Origin: Pseudonocardia sp. SCN 73-27
GTDB taxonomy: Bacteria > Actinomycetota > Actinomycetes > Mycobacteriales > Pseudonocardiaceae
NCBI GenBank assembly: GCA_001725415.1
Contig: MEGH01000054.1
Location: 1 to 64,000 of the forward strand
Direction: 5' to 3'
Length of the DNA: 64,000 bases
Shown here: positions 1-11,956 of the stretch, one piece after another
How positions within the stretch are numbered: position 1 is the first letter of the stretch
Layout: each line of letters begins with the position of its first letter
Position numbers and translations under genes: made by a program
Notes under the pieces: generated by a model
Seen by the model: only the letters and a program-made list of their open reading frames with translations
Told to the model about the DNA's origin: nothing
The model's database searches: none

Positions 1-420
1 GGCGTAGCCGAACATCAGGCCCTGGTCGCCGGCGCCCTGGCGGGCGATCTCGTCCTCGCTGGACTCGACGCGCGACTCGTAGGCGGTGTCGACGCCCTGG
101 GCGATGTCGGCAGACTGCGCGCCGATGGCGACGTTGACGCCGCAGGAGTTGCCGTCGAAGCCCTTGGCCGACGAGTCGTAGCCGATCTCGAGGATCTTCG
201 CGCGCACGAGGGTCGGGATGTCGGCGTAGGCACTCGTGGTGACCTCGCCCGCGACGTGCACCTGACCGGTGGTCACGAGGGTCTCGACGGCCACGCGGCT
301 GCGGGGGTCCTGCGCGAGCAGCGAGTCGAGGACGGTGTCGCTGATCGCGTCACACATCTTGTCGGGGTGACCCTCGGTCACCGATTCGCTGGTGAACAGC
401 CGGCGGGCCGGGTTCGTCAC
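1..420 (-). CDS. metK: S-adenosylmethionine synthetase, 5' part (cut by window edge)
   Basis: Makes S-adenosylmethionine from methionine and ATP in the cytoplasm. Only the first 140 codons lie in the window and the frame is open to base 1, so the gene continues to the left. The N-terminal ATP-binding motif [12 protein letters not shown] (residues 10-21) and the segment [12 protein letters not shown] at the window edge are diagnostic for MetK. I chose the GTG at 418-420 because a GGAG lies six bases upstream and the protein then starts with the usual short lead-in. Downstream of coaBC on the same strand, with a strong hairpin and a divergent gene between them, so it probably has its own promoter. 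The metK-coaBC-rpoZ-gmk-mihF order matches mycobacteria. Identity is certain; only the length is unknown. Confidence 0.97.
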   Translation of the reverse strand, partial: MTNPARRLFTSESVTEGHPDKMCDAISDTVLDSLLAQDPRSRVAVETLVTTGQVHVAGEVTTSAYADIPTLVRAKILEIGYDSSAKGFDGNSCGVNVAIGAQSADIAQGVDTAYESRVESSEDEIARQGAGDQGLMFGYA

Positions 421-524
421 GCGTGTCTCCGTCCAGTCTCGTCCTGATGTCGCCGCCGAGACTAGTCCACGTCACCGACGGCGTTCGCGCCTCTGACCTG
501 GAACGCCAGGCGTCACGCGTCACG

Positions 525-537
525 TCACCGAGAGTGA
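525..537. promoter_or_regulatory. candidate BldD-type operator
   Basis: The 13-base site TCACCGAGAGTGA fits the published BldD consensus TnACnC(A/T)GnGTnA at eight of nine fixed positions (the mismatch is G for C at position 6). It lies in the divergent metK / SH3-protein spacer, about 125 bases before the SH3-protein start. bldD itself is encoded at 14 kb. One match of this kind can occur by chance in a GC-rich genome, so function is inference. Confidence 0.3.
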
Positions 538-661
538 CAGCCCTGGGCGACGCGCCGGTGATCGTTCACCGCTTCCGGTGATGTCCGGCCCGACGGCGAA
601 TCGGTGACGCCCGGGCTCGTTGGGCCTGGTGACGCATCCACCCAACGGAGGTACCCCCCAG

Positions 662-1249
662 ATGAAGGCGTTGTTGCATCGTCGAGGCCGCGCGGCCGCT
701 GTCATCGGCGGCCTGGTCGCGGCCGGCGCGACCACCGTCCTGGTCATGGTCGGCACGGCCTCCGCCGCGGAGCAGGGGCGTTGCACCGACAACGTCAACG
801 TCCGCTCGCAGCCCAGCGCGACCGCCTCGGTCGTCACGGTCTGCAAGCGCGGCACCGACGTCACGATCGGTGAGCGTCGCAACGGATACGTGCAGCTCAC
901 CAACCTCAACGGCTGGGCCTCGGAGCAGTACGTCTCCGCGAACCCGGGCCGCAGCGGGTCGGCGACGACCACGAAGAGCACCACCAGCCACAGCGCGCCG
1001 ACGACGAGCGGCTCGGCCCGCGGCGAGCAGGTCCGCCCGACCACGCCGTCGACGACGACCGCGAAGTCGTCGGAGCAGCGCCGCAGCACCGGTTCGGCCT
1101 CGCCGACCACGACGGCGCCGCGCACCACCAGCTCGTCGCAGGCTCCGGCCGACACCGCGCGTGACGCCGGTACGTCGGGCGGCGGCCAGGGCGGCAGCGG
1201 CGAGTCGTCCGAGAGCGCCCCGGCGCGCTCGGGCGGCCTCCTCGGCTGA
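662..1249 (+). CDS. secreted SH3-like domain protein with Ser/Thr-rich tail
   Basis: Predicted exported protein of 195 residues. Residues 1-36 form a signal peptide: MKALLHRRGR, a hydrophobic core rich in A, G and V, then a TASAAE-like cleavage site. Residues 40-95 resemble a bacterial SH3 (SH3b) domain: the segment NVNVRSQPSATASVV is the typical start, a conserved turn GTDVTIGERRNGY follows, then GWASEQYV. Such domains usually bind cell-wall peptides. The rest (about 100 residues) is Ser/Thr/Ala-rich low complexity, likely a wall-spanning linker, ending GGLLG. ATG at 662 is supported by GGAGGT at 647-652. It faces away from metK and converges on coaBC, separated by a strong hairpin. Substrate and partner are unknown. 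Confidence 0.8.
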   Translation: MKALLHRRGRAAAVIGGLVAAGATTVLVMVGTASAAEQGRCTDNVNVRSQPSATASVVTVCKRGTDVTIGERRNGYVQLTNLNGWASEQYVSANPGRSGSATTTKSTTSHSAPTTSGSARGEQVRPTTPSTTTAKSSEQRRSTGSASPTTTAPRTTSSSQAPADTARDAGTSGGGQGGSGESSESAPARSGGLLG

Positions 1250-1282
1250 CAGCGAGACCGTCGGCCGACGTCGAGTCGGACC

Positions 1283-1325
1283 GAGAACGGCCCCACCCCG
1301 GGCGACCGGGAGTGGGGCCGTTCTC
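1283..1325. terminator. bidirectional hairpin terminator
   Basis: A perfect 14-bp stem, GAGAACGGCCCCAC at 1283-1296 pairing with 1312-1325, and a 15-base loop. It sits between the converging ends of the SH3-like gene (1249) and coaBC (1427). No strong U-tract follows, as is common for actinobacterial terminators. Confidence 0.75.
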
Positions 1326-1426
1326 GTTGCGGACCGACGACGTCGCCGACGTCGACCTCACGCCGGTTCCGACCATGATCGGATCAGCCTGACGTCGAGC
1401 TCGGCGTGGGGTGTGTCGCCTGCGGA

Positions 1427-2644
1427 TCAGGGCAGACGAGTGGCGACGGCGTCCCACAGCCGCGAGGCGAGCAACGCCTTGGAGCCGTCGGGCAGCTCGG
1501 TCTCCGAGCCGTCGGCGGCCAGCAGCCAGCCGGCGTTGTCGGCGACCTCGAACGCCTTCCCGTCACCGACGGCGTTGACGACCAGCAGGTCGCATCCCTT
1601 GCGTCGCAGCTTGATCCGGCCGTGGTGCAGCGCGTCGCCGGTGGCGTCGCCCGTCTCGGCGGCGAACCCGACGACGACCTGGCCCGGCCGCCGGGCGGCG
1701 ACGAGCTCGGCGAGGATGTCGGCGTTGGTGTCGAGCACCAGCGGGTCGGGGGACTCCCCCGGCGTCTTCTTGATCTTCGTGGTGACGAGCGTCGCCGGCC
1801 GGAAGTCGGCGACCGCGGCCGACATCACCAGGACGTCGGCGTCGGCGGCCGCCTCGTGCATCGCGACACGCATCTGCTCGGCCGTTCCGACGCGCACGAC
1901 CCGGACCGAGGCCGGATCGCCGAGGTCGGCCGTGGCGCCCGCGACGAGCGTGACCGAGGCACCGCGCTGGGCGGCGACCCGGGCCAGGGCGTAGCCCTGC
2001 CGCCCCGAGGAGCGGTTGCCGAGGAACCGGACGGGGTCGAGCGGCTCGCGGGTGCCCCCGGCGGAGACGACGACGCGGCGGCCCTCGAGGTCGCGGGGCA
2101 GCGCGTCGCCGCGCTCGAGCAGCAGCCGGGACAGCTCGGCGATCTCGGCGGGGTCGGGCAGCCGGCCGGGGCCGGTGTCCCTGCCGGTCAGCCGGCCCGA
2201 CGCGGGCTCGAGGACGACCGCGCCGCGCGAGCGCAGCAGCGCGACGTTGTCCTGCGTGGCCGGGTGCTCCCACATCTCGGTGTGCATGGCCGGGGCGAAC
2301 AGCACCGGGCAGCGGGCCGTGAGGAGCGCGGCGGTGAGGAGGTCGTCGGCGCGGCCGTGCGCGGCCCGCGCGAGCAGGTCGGCGGTGGCCGGGGCGACGA
2401 CGACGAGGTCGGCCTCCTGGCCGAGCCGGACGTGCGCGACCGACGGGACGTCGTGGAAGACGCCCGTGTGCACGGGCTGCCCGGACAGCGCCTCGAAGGT
2501 CGCGGCGCCGACGAACTCGAGCGCCGCGGCGGTGGGCAGCACGCGCACCGAGTGCCCGGACTCCGTGAACCGGCGCAGCAGCTCCGCGCTCTTGTAGGCG
2601 GCGATCCCGCCGGCGACACCCAGCAGGACGCGGGGCGCGGCCAC
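1427..2644 (-). CDS. coaBC: bifunctional phosphopantothenoylcysteine decarboxylase / synthase
   Basis: Catalyses two steps of coenzyme A synthesis: CTP-dependent joining of 4'-phosphopantothenate to cysteine (CoaB) and FMN-dependent decarboxylation (CoaC). 405 residues, full length. The CoaC half (about 1-185) shows the flavoprotein start GVAGGIAAYKSAEL, active-site His71 and PAMHTEMW (118-125), the counterpart of PxMNxxMW. The CoaB half (about 188-405) shows VVVSAGGTREPLDPVR and GNRSSGRQGYALA (209-221), and a KIKK motif. Where E. coli has the CoaC cysteine (QACGDIGPGR), this protein reads LTGRDTGPGR, so Gly replaces Cys; I believe other actinobacteria share this but cannot check. GTG start at 2644 follows rpoZ by seven bases, so the two are one transcript. 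Confidence 0.96.
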   Translation of the reverse strand: MAAPRVLLGVAGGIAAYKSAELLRRFTESGHSVRVLPTAAALEFVGAATFEALSGQPVHTGVFHDVPSVAHVRLGQEADLVVVAPATADLLARAAHGRADDLLTAALLTARCPVLFAPAMHTEMWEHPATQDNVALLRSRGAVVLEPASGRLTGRDTGPGRLPDPAEIAELSRLLLERGDALPRDLEGRRVVVSAGGTREPLDPVRFLGNRSSGRQGYALARVAAQRGASVTLVAGATADLGDPASVRVVRVGTAEQMRVAMHEAAADADVLVMSAAVADFRPATLVTTKIKKTPGESPDPLVLDTNADILAELVAARRPGQVVVGFAAETGDATGDALHHGRIKLRRKGCDLLVVNAVGDGKAFEVADNAGWLLAADGSETELPDGSKALLASRLWDAVATRLP

Positions 2645-2651
2645 CTGGGGG

Positions 2652-2930
2652 CTACTCGCCCTCGGTGTGCTCGAGCAGGCCGCTCTGGATCTCGCGCATG
2701 GCGATCGACAGCGGCTTCTCGCGGGGGCCCGGCTCGACGAGCGGGCCGACGTACTCGAGCAGGCCCTCGCCCAGCTGCGAGTAGTAGTCGTTGATCTGGC
2801 GGGCCCGCTTGGCGGCGTAGATCACCAGCGCGTACTTCGACGACACCTGACCGAGCAGGTCGTCGATGGGCGGGTTGGTGATGCCCTCGGGCGTGGAACC
2901 GGCGACTGCGCCGGTCAGAGGCATGCTCAC
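2652..2930 (-). CDS. rpoZ: RNA polymerase omega subunit
   Basis: Small subunit that helps assemble RNA polymerase by clamping the beta' C-terminus. 92 residues from the GTG at 2928-2930. The core reads [20 protein letters not shown] followed by [12 protein letters not shown], the actinobacterial omega signature; the tail [13 protein letters not shown] is also typical. An AGGAG eight bases before the GTG supports this start, although an ATG two codons in (2924) is possible. The start overlaps the gmk stop as GTGA, so translation is coupled to gmk. Gene order gmk-rpoZ-coaBC-metK is the standard actinobacterial arrangement. Confidence 0.95.
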   Translation of the reverse strand: MSMPLTGAVAGSTPEGITNPPIDDLLGQVSSKYALVIYAAKRARQINDYYSQLGEGLLEYVGPLVEPGPREKPLSIAMREIQSGLLEHTEGE

Positions 2931-3655
2931 TGAAAAGACTCCTGCGGGGAGAGATCGTCGTCCTGGCCGCCTCGCCCGCTCTCCGGCGGCGTGGGGCCGA
3001 TCGCCAATCCTACCAACCTGTCGACGACGGCCCGCAGGTCGTCGTTGACGACGACCACGTCGAACTCGTCGCGGGCGGCGAGCTCGTCGCGGGCGGTCTG
3101 GAGGCGGCGCTCGAACTGGGCGGCCGACTCGGTGCCGCGACCCTTGAGCCGGCGGGCCAGTTCCTCGAACGAGGGGGCGTCGACGAAGACCGTCACGGCG
3201 TCCGGGATCGCGGCCTTGACCGCGCGGGCGCCCTGCAGATCGACCTCGACGAGCACCGGGACGCCGGCCGCGCGGGCCTGCTCCACCGGAGCCGCGGGGG
3301 TGCCGGAGCGCTGCAGGCCGCCGTGGATCTCGGCCCACTCGAGCAGCTCGCCGCGGGCGACCAGGCCGTCGAACTCCGCCGCCGAGACGAACCGGTAGTC
3401 CCGACCGTCGACCTCTCCGGCGCGAGGGGCGCGTGTCGTCGCCGACACGCTGAAGTGCAGCTCCGGGAGCCGCTCGCGCAGCCCGGCCACCACACTGCTC
3501 TTGCCGACGCCCGAGGGGCCGGCCAATACGATCAGCCGACCCCTCGATGCGGCAGAGGTCGCGAGGGCGTCACCGCCAGGGGCTGCGCGGCCCGTGACGT
3601 CGGCCGGCCGGTCCGCCTCGGCGGTCCTACCGGCAGGGTCTGGGGCGCCGTCCAC
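2927..3655 (-). CDS. gmk: guanylate kinase
   Basis: Phosphorylates GMP to GDP with ATP. The P-loop GPSGVGKSS is at about residues 46-54, followed by the GMP-binding segment [19 protein letters not shown] and the EVDLQGA / RLKGRGTES lid region. The catalytic body is normal length, but the 242-residue form has an N-terminal lead of about 38 Ala/Gly/Asp-rich residues before [10 protein letters not shown] and a 15-residue acidic tail. The lead depends on the GTG at 3655; I see no better internal start with a ribosome binding site, so the N-terminus is uncertain. Overlaps rpoZ by four bases. Confidence 0.95.
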   Translation of the reverse strand: MDGAPDPAGRTAEADRPADVTGRAAPGGDALATSAASRGRLIVLAGPSGVGKSSVVAGLRERLPELHFSVSATTRAPRAGEVDGRDYRFVSAAEFDGLVARGELLEWAEIHGGLQRSGTPAAPVEQARAAGVPVLVEVDLQGARAVKAAIPDAVTVFVDAPSFEELARRLKGRGTESAAQFERRLQTARDELAARDEFDVVVVNDDLRAVVDRLVGLAIGPTPPESGRGGQDDDLSPQESFQ

Positions 3656-3741
3656 GCCTCGTCCTCACTGTCGTTCCGACGGCCGCGCACGACCGTCCAC
3701 CCTGTGCCCGGCCACCGTCACGGCCGGGCAGGCAGGTGTTC

Positions 3742-4056
3742 TCAGCCCTCGAACTCGGTGAGCAGCGCCTTGCGCTGCCGGTCGCCCAGGCCACGCAGGC
3801 GGCGGCTCGTCGCGATCTCCAGGCGCTCCATGATCTGGGCCGCCCGCACCTTGCCCACACCCGGCATCGCCTCGAGCAGGGCCGAGACCTTCATCTTGCC
3901 GAGCACGTCGTCGGTGTCGGACTGGGCCAGCACCTCCTTGAGGGTCGTCCCGCCTCGCTTGAGCCGGTCCTTCAGCTCTGCCCGGGCCCGGCGCGCTGCG
4001 GCCGCCTTCTCCAACGCGGCTGCGCGCTGTTCCTCGGTCAGCTGGGGAAGGGCCAC
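3742..4056 (-). CDS. mihF: actinobacterial integration host factor (mIHF)
   Basis: Nucleoid-associated DNA-binding protein unique to actinobacteria, not related to HU/IHF of proteobacteria. 104 residues: a charged helix LTEEQRAAALEKAAAARRAR, the KDRLKRGG turn, the helix-two-turn-helix core VLGKMKVSALLEAMPGVGKV and the basic tail RLRGLGDRQRKALL. The PGVGKVRAAQIMERL segment is the DNA-binding signature. GTG start at 4056 has GGAGGA eight bases upstream. It precedes gmk by about 85 bases on the same strand, the same neighbour as in mycobacteria (mihF-gmk-rpoZ). Confidence 0.95.
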   Translation of the reverse strand: MALPQLTEEQRAAALEKAAAARRARAELKDRLKRGGTTLKEVLAQSDTDDVLGKMKVSALLEAMPGVGKVRAAQIMERLEIATSRRLRGLGDRQRKALLTEFEG

Positions 4057-4465
4057 GATCTCCTCCGTCTTTCGTAATGCACATCGCTGGTGGGACCGCC
4101 GCCGGGACCTGCTCGGAACCTGCGTCGGTGCTTCCCTCCGGGGTTACCCGAAGAGACTCGAACGAACGTACTCACGACCCTTACGGGGCCGTGAACGGGG
4201 GGTCACACCAGGAGCTTTGCCATCGGCCACCCCCAAAGGGTGATACCACGAACGGGGCCGAACGGCGGTGATCGACCCGGCCGTTCAGCGATACGTCACA
4301 ACTGCGCGGCTCTGTCGACGCCCGCGAGGACGCCTCCCGTGCCGTCCGGCGCACGACCGCGGCGTGCCCCGCCAGGACACGCCGACACCTCGCCCGCCCG
4401 GCGAGGTGTTCTTCCCGACAGTCCAGAGCCTCCCGCTCCGGCGTGTCGCGCCGGTGGAACCGGCG
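4057..4465. other. 409-bp intergenic region upstream of mihF
   Basis: No supported gene. It should contain the mihF promoter near its left end and the 3' end of the receiver gene transcript near its right end, including the hairpin at 4385-4409. I could not pick a convincing -10/-35 pair. Confidence 0.5.
4385..4409. terminator. hairpin downstream of receiver gene
   Basis: A perfect 10-bp stem (ACACCTCGCC at 4385-4394 with 4400-4409) and a five-base loop. It lies about 55 bases past the stop of the minus-strand receiver gene, in the right place to end that transcript. On the + strand it is followed by TTCTT, so it could act in either direction. Confidence 0.6.
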
Positions 4466-4819
4466 TCAGCCGACGTGCAGGGCGCGCAACGCGGCCGGTG
4501 TGAGGTCCTCCTTGCGGATGTAGGCCGCGGCGCCGCAGTCGGCGGCGTCGGAGGGCAGGTCGTCGACGGTGTAGGTCGACAGCAGCACGACGGTCGTCCC
4601 CGGCGCCCTGGCCAGCAGCCGACGGGTCGCCTCGATGCCGTTGATCCCCGGCAGGTTGATGTCCATCAGGACGACGGCCGGATTGAGCCGCTCGGCCTCG
4701 GCGAGCGCGTCCTCGCCGCTCCCGGCCTCCGCCGCGACCCGCCAACCGCCGACGAGCCCCACGACCGTGCGTGCCACCCGTCGGAACGGCCGCTGGTCGT
4801 CGACGATCAGTACGTCCAC
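4466..4819 (-). CDS. stand-alone response regulator receiver domain
   Basis: A CheY-like receiver of 117 residues with no output domain. The acidic pair is in VDVLIVDDQ at the N-terminus, the phospho-acceptor Asp is in VVLMDINLPG (about residue 53), the switch Thr/Ser is in VVLLSTYT, and the conserved Lys is in AAYIRKED. The sequence resembles the receiver of NarL/LuxR regulators but ends ten residues after the last receiver helix, so the DNA-binding domain is absent. GTG at 4819 is preferred over TTG at 4822; AAGGAGGAGGG lies about ten bases upstream. Downstream of pyrF on the same strand. No kinase is nearby and its partner is unknown. Confidence 0.82.
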   Translation of the reverse strand: MDVLIVDDQRPFRRVARTVVGLVGGWRVAAEAGSGEDALAEAERLNPAVVLMDINLPGINGIEATRRLLARAPGTTVVLLSTYTVDDLPSDAADCGAAAYIRKEDLTPAALRALHVG

Positions 4820-4939
4820 CAACCGGCCCTCCTCCTTCGCGTCTGGTTCCCCAGGATCGACCTGCGGAGACGGCCCGGCGAGGGTGCTAGTACCACTGAC
4901 GCCGGACCCGTCCCCCTCCCCGGAGCCGGCGGGCGGGAC

Positions 4940-5769
4940 TCAGCTCGCCGTGCGCGCCGCCTCGAGCTCGTCGCGCAGCGCCTCGGCCGCACCGCGTAGC
5001 GCCGCCGGGTCGGGCCCGGCGCGCAGCACCGACCGCGACGCCGTGGGCACCACGATCCCCGAGAGCCCGGCGAAGCGCGCGGCGACGTCGGCGGGGCTCG
5101 CACCCTGGGCGCCCAGGCCCGGGGCGAGGACGGCGCCGCCGAGCGCGGACAGGTCGAGCCCGTGCTCGTGGGTTGCGCCGATCACGACGCCGACGTCGCC
5201 GAGCGGTGTCACGTCCGCGTTGGCGGCGGCTGCGCCGTCGACGATCCCCTGGGCGACGCTGCGCCCTGACCAGTCGGCCAGCTGCACCGGCCCGCCCTCG
5301 GGGTTCGACGTCCGGGCCAGCACGAACACGCCGCGCCCGGCCTCCTCGGCGGCCCGCAGCGCCGGTGCGAGCGAGCCGAACCCGAGGTAGGGCGAGAGCG
5401 TGACCGCGTCGGCGCCGAGCGGCGCGCCGACGCCCAGGTACGCGTCGGCGTAGCCGTCCATGGTCGAGCCGATGTCGCCGCGTTTGACGTCGAGCAGGCT
5501 CAGCGTCGGGGTCTGCGCCAGGCCGGCGAGCAGCCGTTCCAGCACCGCGACACCGGCGGAGCCGTGCCGTTCGAAGAACGCCGACTGCGGCTTGACCAAC
5601 CCGACGTGCCCGGCGAGGCCGTCGAGACACACGTCGCAGAAGCGGGCGAGGCCGTCGGCGTCGTCGGTCAGCCCCCACTCGGCGAGCAGCGAGGGATGCG
5701 GGTCGATGCCGACGCACAGCGTGCCGAGCTCATCGGTCGTGCGTGCGAGGCGCGCACCGAAACGAGTGC

Positions 5770-5773
<4 letters not shown>
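4940..5773 (-). CDS. pyrF: orotidine 5'-phosphate decarboxylase
   Basis: Last step of UMP synthesis, OMP to UMP plus CO2. 277 residues, the actinobacterial/mycobacterial long class. The catalytic Lys/Asp motif is [13 protein letters not shown]; the N-terminus [15 protein letters not shown] and the phosphate-binding end [19 protein letters not shown] also fit. The ATG at 5773 overlaps the carB stop as ATGA, so it is the promoter-distal gene of the pyr operon and translationally coupled. About 120 bases separate it from the receiver gene. Confidence 0.96.
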
Positions 5774-9062
<3,289 letters not shown>

Positions 9063-9063
<1 letters not shown>

Positions 9064-10658
9064 CAGACGTCCTCCTCGTCGTCACGCTCGATGAGCCGGT
9101 GGCGGCCGCCGGACTCGCCATGGTCGTCCTCGGACTCGGCCGTGGGGGCGACGCGGGGCAGGGCGATGGTCTCGTCGACGCCCTGGTCGGCGTCGGGGCC
9201 GGGCACGGCGACCGTCTGCGGCAGGAGCATCGTCGGCTCACCGTGGACGGTCCCGTCGACCCGCTCGTCGCTCTCGGCCTCGATCCCGGCCTCGACCCCG
9301 GTGGCGATCCTCATGTCGAGCTCCGTGTCGATCTCCGTGTCGATCTCCGTGTCGGTCTCCGTGTCGGTCTCGGTGCCGGGCTCCGTGTCGATCTCGGTGC
9401 CGGGCTCGGTCGGGGCGACGTGCGCCGCCGGCTCGGGGGCGTCCTCCGCCGCAGCGTCAGCAGCCTCGGCCTCGACCGCCGCGGGCTCCGGTTCCTCGGC
9501 GCGCGGCGTCGGGGACGGCCGGGCCCCGTCGCGGACGGGGTGGTCGGCCATCAGCGCGACGAAGCGGTCGAACAGGTCGGCCGCGTCGTGCGGGCCGGCC
9601 GCCGCCTCCGGGTGGTACTGCACGCTGAAGGCCGGGAAGCCTTCTCCCGCAATGCCTTCGACACAGCCGTCGTTGGGGCAGGTGTGGGTGACCCGGGCCG
9701 GGCCGAAGGGGGTGACGAACCGCTCCCCCGCCTCGCCCTCGACAGCGAACCCGTGGTTCTGCGAGGTGATCGCCACCCGGCCGGTCGCGTGCTCGACGAC
9801 CGGGATGTTGATGCCGCGGTGGCCGTAGCGCATCTTGTAGGTCCCGCGGCCCAGGGCGCGGGCGAGGATCTGGTTGCCGAAGCAGATGCCGAACGTCGGG
9901 ATTCCGCGCTCGAGCACCGCCCGGGTCAGGGCCACCGGCCCGTCGGCCGTGGCGGGGTCGCCGGGGCCGTTGGAGAGGAAGAACCCGTCGACGCCCAGGT
10001 CGACGATCTGTTCGATCGGCGTCGCCGCCGGCAGCACGTGGACCTCGACGCCACGTGCGGCGAGCATCCGCGGGGTGTTGGACTTGATGCCGACGTCGAG
10101 GGCGGCGACCCGGAAACGGGCCTCCCCCTCGGCCGCCACGACGTAGGGCTCCGCGGTGGTGACGGCGCCGTAGAGGTCGGCGCCCTCCATCGCGGGGCTC
10201 GCGAGCACCCGCTCGACGAGGTCGCCGTCGGCGGCCAGGGCGTCGCCGGAGAACACCCCGGCGCGCATGGCCCCGCGCTCGCGCAGGTGCCGAACGACGG
10301 CGCGGGTGTCGACGCCCGCGACCCCGACGACGCCCTGCTCGGCGAGGACCTCGCCGAGGGAGCGGCGCGAGCGCCAGTTCGACGGCCGCCGCGCCGGGTC
10401 TCGCACCACGTAGCCCGCGACCTGCACCCGCGCGGACTCGTCGTCCTCGTCGTTCCAGCCGGTGTTGCCGATCTGCGGCGCGGTCTGCACGACGATCTGG
10501 CGGTGGTAGGAGGGATCGGTGAGCGTCTCCTGGTAGCCGGTCATCCCGGTGGCGAAGACGGCCTCGCCGAGGTTCTGGCCGGTGGCGCCGAAGGACTCGC
10601 CGCGGAAGATGCGGCCGTCCTCGAGGACGAGCAGCGCCGGGCCCACGGTGGGGCTCAC
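9063..10658 (-). CDS. carA: carbamoyl-phosphate synthase small subunit with long acidic repeat tail
   Basis: Glutamine amidotransferase subunit that hydrolyses Gln and feeds ammonia to CarB. The N-terminal domain ([31 protein letters not shown]) and the class I GATase domain (nucleophile in [14 protein letters not shown]; His-Glu in [12 protein letters not shown]) are complete by about residue 370, the normal family length. The protein then runs on for 161 residues of acidic, Pro/Ala/Glu/Asp/Thr-rich sequence, including about seven copies of a Glu-Ile/Thr-Asp-Thr tetrapeptide, before a TGA that overlaps carB. No known domain is visible in this tail. GTG start at 10658 overlaps the pyrC stop as GTGA. 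Mycobacteria have a small gene between pyrC and carA; here there is none. Confidence 0.96.
9315..9410 (-). repeat. 12-bp tandem repeats coding the CarA tail
   Basis: Imperfect tandem units of 12 bases (GTGTCGATCTCC on the + strand and variants) encode the Glu-Ile-Asp-Thr / Glu-Thr-Asp-Thr array in the CarA extension. The frame is kept because 12 is a multiple of three, so copy number can change without breaking the gene. Confidence 0.75.
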
Positions 10659-11956
10659 GTCGTCACCTGCTCGACGATCTGCCCGTCGCGGGCGGTCAGC
10701 CGCCCGCGCAGGACCGTGGCGACCACGACGGCGGGCAACCGCATCCCCTCGTACGGGGTGTTCGCCGCCCGGCTGGCGAGCGCGGCGCCGCGGACCGTCC
10801 ACGGCTCGTCGGCGTCGACGAGGGCCAGGTTGGCGGGTTCGCCGACGGCGATCGGACGACCCTGGTCGGGCAGACCCGCGATCTCGGCGGGGCGCTCCGA
10901 CATGACGCGGGCGACGCCGTGCCAGTCGAGCAGGCCCGGCTCCACCATCGTGTGGACGACGACCGACAGCGCGGTCTGCAGCCCGAGCATGCCGGGCTTG
11001 GCCACCTGCCACTCGGTGTCCTTGTACTGGCTGGCGTGCGGCGCGTGGTCGGTGGCGACGACGTCGATCACGCCCTCGGCGAGCGCGGCCCGCATCGCCT
11101 GGGTGTCGGCGGCGGTGCGCAGCGGCGGGTTGACCTTGTTGACCGGGTCGTAGCTGGTCAGCGCAGCGTCGGTGAGCAGCAGGTGGTGCGGGGTCACCTC
11201 GGCGGAGACGGTGACGCCCGCCGCCTTGGCGCTGCGCAGCACGTCGACCGTGCGCGCCGACGACACGTGGCACACGTGCAGGCGCGCGCCGGCTTCGCGG
11301 GCCAGCGCGCAGTCGCGGGCGACGATCGTCTCCTCCGCCGTGGCGGGCCAGCCGGCCAGCCCGAGCCGCGAGGCGACGACACCCTCGTTGGCCTGGGCGC
11401 CCTGGGTGAGGCGGTGGTCCTCGGCGTGCTGGGCGATCACGACGTCCAGCGCGGAGGCGTACTCCAGCGCGCGACGCATCACCAGCGGGTCGTTCACGCA
11501 GTGGCCGTCGTCGGAGAACATGCGCACCCCGGCGGCCGAGGCCATGGTGCCGAGCTCGGCGAGCCTCTCGCCCTTGAGCCCCACGGTGACCGCGCCGACC
11601 GGGTGCACGTCGACGAGGCCGACCTCGGCGCCGCGGCGGCGCACGTGGGCGGTGACCACGTCGGTGTCGGCGACCGGGTCGGTGTTGGGCATGGCGAACA
11701 CCGCGGTGAACCCGCCGAGCGCCGCGGCCCGCGACCCGGTCTCGATCGTCTCCGACTCCTCACCGCCGGGCTCGCGCAGGTGCACGTGCAGGTCGACGAG
11801 GCCGGGCAGCAGCACGCGGCCCTCGGCGTCGAGCGTCTCGACGCCCTCCGGCGCCTCGAGGCCCGCGCCGATCTCGGTGATGACGCCGTCCCGGACGACC
11901 AGGTCGACAGCATCGTCGCCGTAGGGGCGCGCGTTGCGGATGAACAGGTCGGTCAT
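10655..11956 (-). CDS. pyrC: dihydroorotase
   Basis: Cyclises carbamoyl aspartate to dihydroorotate. 433 residues, class I type. Metal ligands: [10 protein letters not shown] (His57, His59), the histidines in VIAQHAEDH and HVCHVSSA, and the catalytic Asp in VVATDHAPH. The substrate-binding Asn in NPLVMRR / NPPLRT context and the carboxylated-Lys region are also in place. ATG at 11956 overlaps the pyrB stop as ATGA. Third gene of the pyrR-B-C-carA-carB-pyrF operon. Confidence 0.97.
   Translation of the reverse strand: MTDLFIRNARPYGDDAVDLVVRDGVITEIGAGLEAPEGVETLDAEGRVLLPGLVDLHVHLREPGGEESETIETGSRAAALGGFTAVFAMPNTDPVADTDVVTAHVRRRGAEVGLVDVHPVGAVTVGLKGERLAELGTMASAAGVRMFSDDGHCVNDPLVMRRALEYASALDVVIAQHAEDHRLTQGAQANEGVVASRLGLAGWPATAEETIVARDCALAREAGARLHVCHVSSARTVDVLRSAKAAGVTVSAEVTPHHLLLTDAALTSYDPVNKVNPPLRTAADTQAMRAALAEGVIDVVATDHAPHASQYKDTEWQVAKPGMLGLQTALSVVVHTMVEPGLLDWHGVARVMSERPAEIAGLPDQGRPIAVGEPANLALVDADEPWTVRGAALASRAANTPYEGMRLPAVVVATVLRGRLTARDGQIVEQVTT

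Noticed and set aside
421-661. SAM riboswitch upstream of metK
   Set aside because: I looked for a leader fold, but the region between a plausible TAGTCT -10 and the GTG is under 40 bases, too short for any known SAM riboswitch class.
4150-4170. SOS-like sequence TCGAACGAACGTA in the mihF upstream region
   Set aside because: The second half-site does not match GTTCGA, so palindromic symmetry is lost.
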